Positions 43,673 to 52,653 of a stretch of 64,000 nt of DNA are shown in pieces. Numbering within the stretch: position 1 is the stretch's first letter; every line of letters begins with the position of its first letter. The DNA is taken from contig NZ_CP071839.1 of assembly GCF_017526105.1 (NCBI RefSeq), positions 5,781,001 through 5,845,000 on the forward strand, written 5' to 3'. The notes beneath the pieces are model-generated. The model worked only from the letters and a program-made list of their open reading frames with translations, did not search any database and was not told the DNA's origin. Both the position numbers and the translations under genes were made by a program. The stretch comes from Streptomyces cyanogenus (GTDB lineage Bacteria > Actinomycetota > Actinomycetes > Streptomycetales > Streptomycetaceae).

Positions 43673-45166
43673 ATGCCGTTGACGTTGGGGGAGTTGGAGT
43701 CGTATCTGGCGAAGGCGGCTGATCTGCTGCGGGGCAGCATCGATCAGGCGGACTTCAAGGCGTACATCTTCCCGTTGATGTTCTTCAAGCGGATCAGCGA
43801 TGTGTACGACGAGGAGTACGACCGCGCGCTGGACGAGTCCGGTGGCGACCACACGTATGCGGCGTTCGAGGAGAACCACCGGTTCACCATCCCCGAGGGA
43901 TGCCACTGGGCAGACGTGCGCGAACGCACCGAGAACGTCGGTGAGGCGCTCAAGACCGCCTTCCGCGGGATCGAGCAAGCCAACCAGGGCACGCTGTACG
44001 GCATCTTCGGCGGCGCGACCTGGACCAACAAGGACAAGCTCCCAGACCGCAAGCTGATCGATCTGATCGAGCACTTCTCGACCAAGACCCTTTCGATCTC
44101 CCAGGCCGCCCCCGACGTGCTGGGGCAGGCGTACGAGTACTTGATCAAGCGGTTCGCCGACCAGTCCAACAAGAAGGCCGGCGAGTACTACACCCCGCGC
44201 GAGGTGGTCGCGCTGCTGGTCAACATCCTCGACCCCCAGGAGGGCGAGACGGTCTACGATCCGGCCTGTGGCACCGGCGGCATGCTGATCGAGGTCATCC
44301 AGCACATCAAGGCCCGCGGCGGTGACCCGAAGAGCGTGCTCGGCAAGCTGTACGGCCAGGAGAAGGTGCTCACCACCTCCGCGATCGCCCGGATGAACCT
44401 GCTGCTGCACGGCATGGAGGACTTCCACATCGAGCGCGGCGACACACTGCGCGACCCGGCCTACTTCGACCACGGTCGGCTGGCCAGGTTCGACTGCGTG
44501 ATCGCCAACCCGCCGTTCTCGTTGAAGAACTGGGGCCACGAGCAGTGGGCCTCCGATCCGTGGGGTCGTAATGAGTTGGGCGGGGTGCCGCCGAAGGGGT
44601 ACGCCGACTGGGCCTGGGTCCAGCACATGCTCACCTCCGCTGCACCCACCGGGGGAAGGGTCGCGGTCGTCCTCCCGCAGGGCGCCCTGTTCCGTCAGGG
44701 CGCCGAGGGCCGCGTCCGCGAGCACGTCCTCAAAGCCGGTTTCGTGGAGGCCGTCATCGGCCTGGCGCCCAACCTGTTCTACGGCGCCGGCCTGGCCGCC
44801 TGCGTGCTGATCCTGCGCCGTCAGCGCTCCGCCGAGCAGCAGGACAAGGTGCTCTTCGTCAACGGAGAGTTGCTCTTCAAGCGCGGCCGCAACCAGAACA
44901 GCCTCGAACCCGACCACGCTGAGACCCTCCTGAAGGCATATCAGGAGTACGCCGACCAGCCCGGCCTGGCCGCGGTCGCAACCCTGGACGACATCAAGGC
45001 CAACGGCTGGAACCTGAATATCCCGCTGTACGTCGAGCCAGCCGAGGTCGGCGAGCAGACCACCCTGAAGCAGGCCGTGGCCGACCTGGAGACCGCGCAC
45101 GCGAAGACCCGCGAGACCCGCACAGCGTTGGAGGCCGAGCTGGCGAAGTGGGGGCTGGGCGCATGA
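43673..45166 (+). CDS. hsdM: type I restriction-modification methyltransferase subunit, copy 1
   Basis: A 497-aa N6-adenine methyltransferase. The N-terminal helical domain (SYLAKAADLLRGSIDQADFK) is typical of HsdM; SAM-binding motif I DPACGTGG covers 196-203 and the catalytic NPPF 279-282. It forms the modification core with HsdS and protects host DNA. Start: ATG 43673 with AGGAG 6 bases upstream; an ATG at 43610 has no site. First gene of an operon whose next ATG overlaps its stop (ATGA). Confidence 0.93.
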   Translation: MPLTLGELESYLAKAADLLRGSIDQADFKAYIFPLMFFKRISDVYDEEYDRALDESGGDHTYAAFEENHRFTIPEGCHWADVRERTENVGEALKTAFRGIEQANQGTLYGIFGGATWTNKDKLPDRKLIDLIEHFSTKTLSISQAAPDVLGQAYEYLIKRFADQSNKKAGEYYTPREVVALLVNILDPQEGETVYDPACGTGGMLIEVIQHIKARGGDPKSVLGKLYGQEKVLTTSAIARMNLLLHGMEDFHIERGDTLRDPAYFDHGRLARFDCVIANPPFSLKNWGHEQWASDPWGRNELGGVPPKGYADWAWVQHMLTSAAPTGGRVAVVLPQGALFRQGAEGRVREHVLKAGFVEAVIGLAPNLFYGAGLAACVLILRRQRSAEQQDKVLFVNGELLFKRGRNQNSLEPDHAETLLKAYQEYADQPGLAAVATLDDIKANGWNLNIPLYVEPAEVGEQTTLKQAVADLETAHAKTRETRTALEAELAKWGLGA

Positions 45167-46668
45167 CCACGACGAGCCCGAAGCGGATCACCCAGCGGGA
45201 ACTGGAGTCCTACCTGTGGGGTGCCGCAGTCCTGCTGAGGGGGCTGATCGACGCCGGCGACTACAAGCAGTACATCTTCCCGCTGGTCTTCCTCAAGCGC
45301 CTCTCCGACGTCTACGACGAGGAGCACGCCGCCGCCCTGAAGGTGTACGGCGACGAGGAGCTCGCCGACCTTCCGGAGAACCACCGCTTCGCCATCCCCG
45401 ACGGCGCCCACTGGGCCGACCTGCGCAAGGTCACCAGCAACGTCGGCACCGCACTCAAGGCCACGATGCGGGCCATCGAGTCTGCCAATCCCGACACCCT
45501 CACCGGCGTCTTCGGCGACGGCGAGTGGACCAACAAGGACCTGCTACCCGACTCGACCCTCTCGGACCTGATCGAGCACTTCTCGACCAAGACGCTGTCG
45601 GTGGCGAACCTGCCCGAGGATGAGCTCGGGCAGGGTTATGAGTACCTGATCAAGAAGTTCGCCGACGACTCCGGCCACACCGCCCAGGAGTTCTACACCA
45701 ACCGCACCCTGGTGCACCTGATGACGCTCATGCTCGAGCCCCAGCCCGGCGAGTCCGTTTACGACCCGACCTGCGGCACCGGCGGCATGCTCATCTCCAC
45801 CGCAGCCGAGGTCAAGCGCCAGGGCAAGGAGTGGCGAAACCTGCGCCTGTATGGCCAAGAGCTCAACTACGGAACCTCTGCCATCGCCCGCATGAACCTG
45901 TTCCTGCATGGCGTCACCGACAGTCACATCGCCCATGGCGACACCCTCACCAAGCCTGCCTTCCTCAACGCCCAGGGCGGCCTGCAGACCTTCGACGTCG
46001 TCCTGGCCAACCCGCCCTACTCCATCAAGGCATGGAACCGCGACGCGTTTGCCAAGGACCCCTACGGGCGCAACATGTGGGGCCTACCGCCCCAGGGGCG
46101 CGCCGACTACGCCTTCTTCCAGCACATCGCCAAGAGTCTGAATCCCACCACTGGACGTTCCGCGATCCTGCTCCCCCACGGGGTCCTGTTCCGCCGTGAC
46201 GAGGCCACTATGCGCGAGCGGCTGGTCAAGTCTGACCTAGTCGAGTGTGTGCTCGGCCTCGGCGAGGGCCTGTTCTACAACTCTCCGATGCCGGCCGTCG
46301 TCATCATCCTGCGGACGTGCAAGCCCGCCGAGCGTCAGGGCAAGGTTCTCTTCATCAACGCCCTCAATGAGGTCTCCCGCGAACAGGGACAGACTTTCCT
46401 GCGCGAGACTCACCAGCAGAAGATTCTCGATGCATACCGCGGCTTCGCGGATCTTAAGCAGTTCGCGACGGTCGCCACTCTCGATGAGATTGCTGCTAAG
46501 GGCTTCAGCCTGGCCATCCCGACGTACGTCGAGGGTGCCATGGACAGCGGCGAGGAAGAACAGATCGACCTCGCCGAGGCCCTCGCTGCCTGGCGTACTG
46601 CCGCGCAGAGCTCTGACGCGGCCGTCGCCGATGTCCTGTCCCTGATGCGAACGGAGGCCTCGGCATGA
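45163..46668 (+). CDS. hsdM: type I restriction-modification methyltransferase subunit, copy 2
   Basis: A 501-aa second HsdM in tandem with the first. It has the same plan (QRELESYLWGAAVLLRGLIDAGDYKQYIFP; motif I DPTCGTGG from 201; NPPY 283-286) but is clearly diverged in sequence, so it is an old duplication or a fusion of two systems, not a recent copy. Both copies keep intact motifs, so both may be active, perhaps as a heterodimer on the HsdS halves. Starts ATGA on the stop of copy 1 and ends ATGA on hsdS. Confidence 0.93.
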   Translation: MTTTSPKRITQRELESYLWGAAVLLRGLIDAGDYKQYIFPLVFLKRLSDVYDEEHAAALKVYGDEELADLPENHRFAIPDGAHWADLRKVTSNVGTALKATMRAIESANPDTLTGVFGDGEWTNKDLLPDSTLSDLIEHFSTKTLSVANLPEDELGQGYEYLIKKFADDSGHTAQEFYTNRTLVHLMTLMLEPQPGESVYDPTCGTGGMLISTAAEVKRQGKEWRNLRLYGQELNYGTSAIARMNLFLHGVTDSHIAHGDTLTKPAFLNAQGGLQTFDVVLANPPYSIKAWNRDAFAKDPYGRNMWGLPPQGRADYAFFQHIAKSLNPTTGRSAILLPHGVLFRRDEATMRERLVKSDLVECVLGLGEGLFYNSPMPAVVIILRTCKPAERQGKVLFINALNEVSREQGQTFLRETHQQKILDAYRGFADLKQFATVATLDEIAAKGFSLAIPTYVEGAMDSGEEEQIDLAEALAAWRTAAQSSDAAVADVLSLMRTEASA

Positions 46669-47858
46669 GCCTGAGCCTCGACAAGACCACCTGGAAGCGC
46701 GTCACCCTTAAAGAGGTGGTCCGGCACGTCACCGACCGAGTCGACGCCGAGACCTCTGACCTAGAGCGGTTCCTCGCTGGCGAGCACATCCCCAGTGGCA
46801 GCCTCTCGATCACCGACTGGGGCGTCATCGGGCGCGACCCGATAGGGCCGATGTTCTACAAGCGGTTCAAGCCCGGCCACGTCCTCTACGTCTCCAGGCG
46901 AACGTACCTTCGCAAGGTCGCCGTCCCGGAATTCGAGGGGATCACAGGCGAGAAGACCTTCGTACTGGAGACCCTCGACGAGAACCTGCTCCTGCAGGAG
47001 TTCCTTCCGTTCCTTCTCTCGGCCGAGAGGTTCCACTCGTACGCGATCGCCCACTCACGTGGCTCGGTCAACCCTTACCTGAACTGGGGCGAGCTGGCCG
47101 CGTACGAGTTTGACCTTCCCCCGCTCGATGAACAGCAGCGCCTCGCCGACCTCCTCTGGGCGCTGGAACGCCACAGAGCCGAATTGGATGGCCAGGTCTC
47201 GGCAATCGAGGCCGTGCTTCAGCGTTTCCTTGCTGACTCGTTCCGGGCGGCCCCTGGCCCGCAGGTAAAGATCGTTGACCTCTGTACTGATGTCATTGGT
47301 GGAATCTGGGGCTCACCAGAGGGTGAGGCCGAGGTTGACGTACTGGCGCTCGGGCCACGCGTGTATGCGGATGGCGCGACTCAACTGCTAACTGATGGGT
47401 CGCCTGTTCGTTCGGTGAGCAGGCGGCAGGCCGAGGTGCGCCTTGTTCGTGACGGGGACATCATCCTTGAGCGATCTGGAGGCTCGCCCTCGCAACCAGT
47501 CGGGCGCGTCGTGATCGCTCACGGAGAGCTGGCTCCCTGCATACCCACCGACTTTCAGCGGCTGCTTCGGCCGAACCGGGAAGTTGTGGAGCCACGTTTC
47601 CTGTTCTGGCGTCTTCGACATGACTGGGTGGCTGGTGTGACTCGGAGTTACGCAAAGAAGACGACCAACATCACGAACCTGTCAGTCAAGGACTACATCG
47701 CGCGCAGCATTGCGGTGCCTTCCATTGCAGATCAGACCCACTTGCTCGGTCGTGTGACCTCGTTCGAAGACGCACTTACGAGCGTGGCAGGGGAACGCTC
47801 AGAACTCGACGTGTTCCGTAGAAGCCTTCACGACGAGATCTTCGGGGGTGCCGAGTGA
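46665..47858 (+). CDS. hsdS: type I restriction specificity subunit
   Basis: A 397-aa HsdS with two target-recognition domains (about 1-155 and 205-370) separated by conserved helical regions (LPPLDEQQRLADLLWALERHRAELD, and near the C-terminus PSIADQTHLLGRVTSFEDAL). It chooses the bipartite recognition sequence. The second domain is lower in GC (for example ATC CTT GAG CGA TCT near 47.46 kb) than its surroundings, which suggests domain exchange, common in HsdS evolution. The target sequence cannot be predicted. The stop overlaps the hsdR GTG (GTGA). Confidence 0.92.
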   Translation: MSLSLDKTTWKRVTLKEVVRHVTDRVDAETSDLERFLAGEHIPSGSLSITDWGVIGRDPIGPMFYKRFKPGHVLYVSRRTYLRKVAVPEFEGITGEKTFVLETLDENLLLQEFLPFLLSAERFHSYAIAHSRGSVNPYLNWGELAAYEFDLPPLDEQQRLADLLWALERHRAELDGQVSAIEAVLQRFLADSFRAAPGPQVKIVDLCTDVIGGIWGSPEGEAEVDVLALGPRVYADGATQLLTDGSPVRSVSRRQAEVRLVRDGDIILERSGGSPSQPVGRVVIAHGELAPCIPTDFQRLLRPNREVVEPRFLFWRLRHDWVAGVTRSYAKKTTNITNLSVKDYIARSIAVPSIADQTHLLGRVTSFEDALTSVAGERSELDVFRRSLHDEIFGGAE

Positions 47859-50794
47859 CCTTCAACGAGGCAAACACGGTGCGCGACTTCGTCCGGGATC
47901 TGGTGGAGTCGGTCGATGTGCGGTTCGTGCCGGGGAGTCATCTGCCACGGCGCACCGATGAGGTGTTGCTGGAGCAGCAGGTGCGGGAGGCGTTAATCAG
48001 CCTCAACCCGACCATCGAGGCGGATCCGCGTCTGGCCGATGAGGTGATCTACCAGCTGCGGGCGATCCTGATCTCCGCGCGCAACACGCCGAATCCGGTG
48101 GTGGCGAACGAGCAGTTCGCGGCATGGCTCACAGGGCAGAAGTCGATGCCGTTCGGGCCCGATGGCGAGCATGTGACCGTCAGACTGATCGACTTCGACC
48201 ACCCCGGCGAGCACAGTGCGAACAACTGGATCGTCTCCACCGAGGTGACCTACGGGGTCGGGCGGCTGGAGCGGCGCTTCGACCTGGTGATCTGGTGCAA
48301 CGGCTTCCCGTTGGTCGTGGGGGAGGCGAAGTCGCCGGTGCGGCTGGCGTACTCCTGGATCGACGCGGCCGCGCAGGTCAAGGAGGACTACGAGGTCAAC
48401 GTGCCGGCGTTCTTCGTGCCGAACGTGCTCAACTTCGCCACCGAGGGCAAGGACTTCCGCTACGGGTCGGTCGGGATGCCGGTGGAGCTGTGGGGACCGT
48501 GGCGGGCGGACGAGTCCGGTGACGACCACACCCTGGCGAAGGTGGGCCTCGCGGCGGTCAAGGAGGCGGTCGAGGGCGTTCTTGATCCGGATGCGATCTT
48601 GGACTTCCTGCGGTTCTTCACGCTGTTCGCGACCGACAAGAAGCACCGCAAGATCAAGGTGATCGCGCGGTTCCAGCAGTTCCAGGCGACCAACCTGATC
48701 GTGGAGCGGGTGCTGCACGGGCGGATCAAGCAGGGGCTGATCTGGCACTTCCAGGGGTCGGGGAAGTCGCTGCTGATGGTGTTCACCGCGCAGAAGCTGC
48801 GCGCGATGGCGGGGCTGACCTCGCCGACGGTCATCATCGTGGTCGACCGGATCGACCTGGACACCCAGATCACCGCGACGTTCAACGCCTCCGACGTACC
48901 GAACCTGGTCTCCACCGAGTCCCGCAGGGAGCTGCAGGAGCTCCTGACTGCGGGGGCGCGGAAGATCATCATCACCACGATCCACAAGTTCGGCGAAGCA
49001 CCCGGTGTGCTGGACGCGCGCGACAACGTCATCGTGATGGTCGACGAGGCCCACCGCTCCCAGGAGGGCGACTATGGCCGCAAGATGCGCGAGGCGCTGC
49101 CCAACGCGTTCCTGTTCGGGCTGACCGGGACGCCGATCAACAAGCGCGACCGCAACACGTTCATGTGGTTCGGCTCCGAGGCCGACGAGCAGGGGTATCT
49201 CTCCCGCTACTCCTTCTCCGACTCCATCCGCGACGGCGCCACCCTGCCGCTGCACTTCGAGCCACGCCTCTCGGAGATCCACCTGGACGAGGAGGCGATC
49301 ACCACGGCCTTCGACGAGCTCGCCGACCGTCACGGGCTCACCGAGGAGGAGCGCACCACCCTGTCGAAGAACGCCGCCTCCCTGGAGGCGCTGATCAAGG
49401 CGCCCGCCCGGGTCCGCAAGATCGCCGCCGACATCGCTGAGCACTTCACCACCAAGGTCGAGCCGCAGGGCTTCAAGGCACAGGTCGTGGTCTACGACAA
49501 GGCCACCTGCGTGGCGTACAAGAAAGAGCTTGACCGCCTGCTCGGCCCGGACGTGTCCACGATCGTGATGTCCGCCAGCCGCGGTGACAAGCCGGCGTGG
49601 AAGCAGTGGACGCCCGGTCGAGTGGAGCTGGAGCGGATCACCGCTCGCTTCAACGACCCGGCGGACCCGTTGAAGATCATCATTGTGACCGCGAAGCTGC
49701 TCACCGGCTTCGACGCCCCGATCCTCTATGCCCAGTACATCGACAAGCCCCTGCGCGAGCACACCCTGCTCCAGGCGATCTGCCGCACCAACCGGGTCTA
49801 CCCGCCCGCGAAGACCCACGGCCTGATAGTGGACTACCTCGGCATCTTCGACGACGTCGCCAAGGCCTTCGAGTTTGACGACAAGTCCGTCCAGCAGGCC
49901 ATCTCCAACATCGCGGTCCTGCGCGAGCAGCTCGGCCCCGCGATCGAAGCTGCTCTGGCGTTCTTCCCTGGCGTGGACCGTACCGTCGGCGGTTACGAGG
50001 GGCTGATCCAGGCACAGACCGCGATCGACTCCGACGAGTCCCGCGATGCCTTCGGTGCTGCGTACAGCGTCGTCGCCCAGCTGTGGGAGACCCTCTCCCC
50101 GGACCCGATCCTGTCCGAGTACGAGTCGGACTACCGCTGGCTGACCGACGTCTACCAGTCCGTGCAGCCCACCGACGTCACCGGCCGACTGGTCTGGCAC
50201 ACACTGGGCGCCAAGACCCTCGAGCTCATAAACGAGCACGTCACCGTCGAGGTCCCCCGCACCGACCTGGAGACCATCGTCCTCGACGCGCAGGTCATCG
50301 AGGACCTGATGACCGGCAAGCGCAAAGACATCGACCCCGTCGAAGTCGAGAAGTGGATCACCGCCCGCATCGCCAAGCACGTCGGCAACCCGGCCTTCAT
50401 CGAGCTCGGCCAGCGGTTGAATGCTCTGCGGGAGAAGTACGCCCACTCCCAGCAGGCATCGCTGGAGTTCCTCAAGGAACTCTTCGCCCTGGCGCGAGAC
50501 ACAGTCGCAGCAGAGAAAGCCGCCGCCGAGGTGCCCCGTGAGGAGCACGGCAAGGCCGCCTTGACCGACCTCTTCGAGTCACTCAAGAGCGAGGAGACCC
50601 CGATCATCGCCGAAAAGGTCGTCGACGAGGTCGACTCCGTCGTCCGTACCGTCCGCTTTGACGGCTGGCAGGGCACCAACGAAGGCGATCGCCTCGTCCA
50701 GCAGGCGCTCCGCAAGGCGCTCTACATCAAGTTCAAGATCCGCGACCAGGATGTCTTCGGGAAAGCACTGGGATACATCCGGGAGTACTACTAG
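47855..50794 (+). CDS. hsdR: type I restriction endonuclease subunit
   Basis: A 979-aa HsdR. The N-terminal PD-(D/E)xK nuclease has GEAKSP with Glu157-Ala-Lys159; the SF2 translocase has Walker A GSGKS (301-305) and DEAH (397-400), followed by helicase motifs (FGLTGTP, CRTNRVYPP). It translocates unmodified DNA using ATP and cuts at a distance. A TTA codon at 47993-47995 (residue 47) is the only one I find in the hsd operon; if bldA is limiting, restriction would lag behind modification. GTG start overlaps hsdS. Confidence 0.95.
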   Translation: MTFNEANTVRDFVRDLVESVDVRFVPGSHLPRRTDEVLLEQQVREALISLNPTIEADPRLADEVIYQLRAILISARNTPNPVVANEQFAAWLTGQKSMPFGPDGEHVTVRLIDFDHPGEHSANNWIVSTEVTYGVGRLERRFDLVIWCNGFPLVVGEAKSPVRLAYSWIDAAAQVKEDYEVNVPAFFVPNVLNFATEGKDFRYGSVGMPVELWGPWRADESGDDHTLAKVGLAAVKEAVEGVLDPDAILDFLRFFTLFATDKKHRKIKVIARFQQFQATNLIVERVLHGRIKQGLIWHFQGSGKSLLMVFTAQKLRAMAGLTSPTVIIVVDRIDLDTQITATFNASDVPNLVSTESRRELQELLTAGARKIIITTIHKFGEAPGVLDARDNVIVMVDEAHRSQEGDYGRKMREALPNAFLFGLTGTPINKRDRNTFMWFGSEADEQGYLSRYSFSDSIRDGATLPLHFEPRLSEIHLDEEAITTAFDELADRHGLTEEERTTLSKNAASLEALIKAPARVRKIAADIAEHFTTKVEPQGFKAQVVVYDKATCVAYKKELDRLLGPDVSTIVMSASRGDKPAWKQWTPGRVELERITARFNDPADPLKIIIVTAKLLTGFDAPILYAQYIDKPLREHTLLQAICRTNRVYPPAKTHGLIVDYLGIFDDVAKAFEFDDKSVQQAISNIAVLREQLGPAIEAALAFFPGVDRTVGGYEGLIQAQTAIDSDESRDAFGAAYSVVAQLWETLSPDPILSEYESDYRWLTDVYQSVQPTDVTGRLVWHTLGAKTLELINEHVTVEVPRTDLETIVLDAQVIEDLMTGKRKDIDPVEVEKWITARIAKHVGNPAFIELGQRLNALREKYAHSQQASLEFLKELFALARDTVAAEKAAAEVPREEHGKAALTDLFESLKSEETPIIAEKVVDEVDSVVRTVRFDGWQGTNEGDRLVQQALRKALYIKFKIRDQDVFGKALGYIREYY

Positions 50795-50811
50795 CTGCTC
50801 CTAGCCCTTGT

Positions 50812-50829
50812 CGGGAAGGACCCCTTCCG
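50812..50829. terminator. short hairpin after hsdR
   Basis: CGGGAAGG and CCTTCCG around a 3-base loop, 18 bp after the hsdR stop. It probably ends the hsd operon. Confidence 0.5.
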
Positions 50830-51174
50830 AGAAGTAGTCTGCCGGCAGAGGAAGCGACGCCGGCCCTCCTCTCGCTCTGTCTGGCCCGGACGCACAGCGC
50901 TCTGTACAGCCACAACTGATCACCGGCGGCCGTGACCTGCGGCCGCCGAACCGATCAACGCCCTGACCTGCCGCCGAGCTGTCGGCACCTGTCGACGTTG
51001 GTCACCATTGAGCGCCCTTCCACGGCCCGAGGACGGCCCGGGAGGGCGCTCGTGCGTGAGCTCCCGATGGTGGTCACTGCGTTGGAGGCCAGATGGCGAC
51101 TACAGAGTTCGGTTGAAGGGTCACGCACCGTCGTCTACTGGGTCTATCATCTGCACATCACACGGAGGTGGCAT
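50830..51174. other. intergenic region before the two-gene unit
   Basis: No gene is supported. It holds the hairpin at 51010-51051 and the ribosome binding site (GGAGG, 51164-51168) of the next gene. Separation by two hairpins suggests that the following genes are not transcribed with hsd. Confidence 0.45.
51010..51051. terminator. terminator-like hairpin
   Basis: GAGCGCCCTTCC (51010-51021) pairs with GGAGGGCGCTC (51041-51051), one bulge, with a GC-rich loop that can pair internally. Confidence 0.6.
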
Positions 51175-52092
51175 ATGCCGAGGCATCAGTTCGCGCTGTA
51201 CGAAATTCGGGTACGTAAGATCCAGGAACCGAAGTCGTATCGCCAGGTGTATTGCTTCAATCCGCGAAAAGATGATCTCTTTGAGATATATACGAAGTTC
51301 CTGGTGGATGGTATCGGCACCAAGGGGGCGACCGTCGAGAGGTCTGAGCGCTATGCGCGGCTGCACTCGATGGAGGAAGACCGACGCACGCTCTGGTTCA
51401 CTGTCGAGTCCGGCAGATATGGAACCCGGGGCAAGGTTGTCGACACCGAAACTGGCGACGATGCCTACGAGATACAAGATGATGATGCGGCGGCCTACCC
51501 GCTAAGGCAAGCTTTGTTCGTACCGACGGTTGGCGACTTCGCCCTGTGGGCAACTGAAGTTATCGGCCACACGAGCGCCATCGGCTCACTCACTCCCATG
51601 TTCCGTGATTGGTTCAAGGAGCGTTACGACTCCGAGAGGCTTTCGGTCGACATCAACTACTTCCAGGACACAAACGCCTGGACGAAGTTTATCGAGGAAT
51701 CCAGCCTTCAGGAGATCACTTACATCACGCGCGAACGTGACGGTGAAGATCGAAGCGTGGGTACGCGGGTTCAAGAGCATCGCATCAAAGCCGCTCGGCG
51801 TCTCCGGCTGCCTCGCGAGTGGATCACGCGCGCGATCGAGAAGCGGCTGCCGCCCGACTCCGTCTTCTCCGTGAGCGGACTGCCGGAAGCGGACGAGGTG
51901 CGTCTTCAGATCGAACGGGGCGGTAGGTCCCGTACCATCGTCGTCGACCGGGACTGGCCGCGCTTCAACTATGCACTTGAGGGGCCTCGCAACGGTCCTC
52001 CTGGGGACGAGGTGTTCCGGCGCGAGGTGTTGTCAGAGGTAGGTGCTTCACTGGACTACCTGGGTGCGGACCGAGGTGCCTGGATGATCTAG
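51175..52092 (+). CDS. unrecognised soluble protein, first gene of a candidate defence pair
   Basis: A 305-aa protein that I cannot assign to a family. It is mixed alpha/beta and rich in charged residues, without signal peptide or membrane helix. Notable stretches: FALYEIRVRKIQEPKSYRQVY at the start, LWFTVESGRYGTRGKV near residue 70, FKERYDSERLSVDINYF in the middle, and RSRTIVVDRDWPRF late. ATG 51175 has GGAGG 6 bases before it. A membrane protein gene follows after 24 bp, so the two form an operon. Its place between a type I restriction system and the AICE backbone, with lower GC, suggests a phage-defence cargo; the layout of soluble sensor plus four-helix membrane protein recalls RexAB and Kiwa, but I saw no sequence match. 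Confidence 0.8.
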   Translation: MPRHQFALYEIRVRKIQEPKSYRQVYCFNPRKDDLFEIYTKFLVDGIGTKGATVERSERYARLHSMEEDRRTLWFTVESGRYGTRGKVVDTETGDDAYEIQDDDAAAYPLRQALFVPTVGDFALWATEVIGHTSAIGSLTPMFRDWFKERYDSERLSVDINYFQDTNAWTKFIEESSLQEITYITRERDGEDRSVGTRVQEHRIKAARRLRLPREWITRAIEKRLPPDSVFSVSGLPEADEVRLQIERGGRSRTIVVDRDWPRFNYALEGPRNGPPGDEVFRREVLSEVGASLDYLGADRGAWMI

Positions 52093-52116
52093 CTGACGTC
52101 GCATGAGGGGGCCGCC

Positions 52117-52653
52117 GTGAGTGGTAAGTGGGATGTACGAGATATCGCGGCGGCTAACTTCCGCACCTATGTAGATGCCGATGGTAAGAGGCGAGCGGGC
52201 GACGTTGTTGTCTTCATCGGCCTTCCTCTGGTGCTGGGCGTTACATGTGGGCTACTTCGGCATTTCGGCCACCTTCACATTCTTGACGTCTCCAAGCTCA
52301 TCGGCGGAGTAGGGGTCTTCACCGGCCTCTTGTTCGGGCTTTTGACGAACGTCTTCACCCTTAGCTTGCGTGTTCGGCGAGATGAAGGGCTAGACCCTGA
52401 TCATGTCGTCATCCGTAATGTCCGTGAGCTCTTTGCAAATTTGAGTTGGGCTGTATTGGTTGGCCTACTGCTTGTTGTTCTCCTTGTCATTGTCACCGCC
52501 ACACATGATCCAAAAAAATCCATCGGAGTAGCCTGGACGGGAATCTTGGTGACTACGTTTTCTCATTTGATCTTGTCACTGCTTATGAGCCTTAAGCGTT
52601 TGTGGTTCGCGCACCAAAACGTGTCCAATTTGCCGCCTAAAGTGGCATCCTAG
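52117..52653 (+). CDS. four-helix membrane protein, second gene of the candidate pair
   Basis: A 178-aa integral membrane protein. Four hydrophobic helices are visible (VVVFIGLPLVLGVTCGLL, GGVGVFTGLLFGLLTNVF, LSWAVLVGLLLVVLLVIV, GILVTTFSHLILSLLMSL) with a charged 30-residue N-terminus and a loop with RVRRDEGLDPDHVV between helices 2 and 3. GC content is visibly lower than in any other gene of the window, with A/T-rich codons (AAA AAA TCC, TTG AGT TGG), so it came from another genome. The GTG start has GAGGGG upstream and lies 24 bp after the first gene. It could be the effector (channel or membrane disruptor) of a two-gene system; this is inference. Confidence 0.8.
   Translation: MSGKWDVRDIAAANFRTYVDADGKRRAGDVVVFIGLPLVLGVTCGLLRHFGHLHILDVSKLIGGVGVFTGLLFGLLTNVFTLSLRVRRDEGLDPDHVVIRNVRELFANLSWAVLVGLLLVVLLVIVTATHDPKKSIGVAWTGILVTTFSHLILSLLMSLKRLWFAHQNVSNLPPKVAS

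Noticed and set aside
42921..43682. Plus-strand frame crossing the att remnant and reaching hsdM
   Set aside because: It reads through the terminator hairpin and the tRNA remnant and has no coding bias.
47993..50548. 851-aa minus-strand frame opposite hsdR
   Set aside because: Mirror of hsdR, whose nuclease and helicase motifs are clear.
51175..52653. Assigning the two-gene unit firmly to Kiwa or RexAB
   Set aside because: Only architecture agrees; gene order differs from Kiwa and no diagnostic residues could be recognised by eye.
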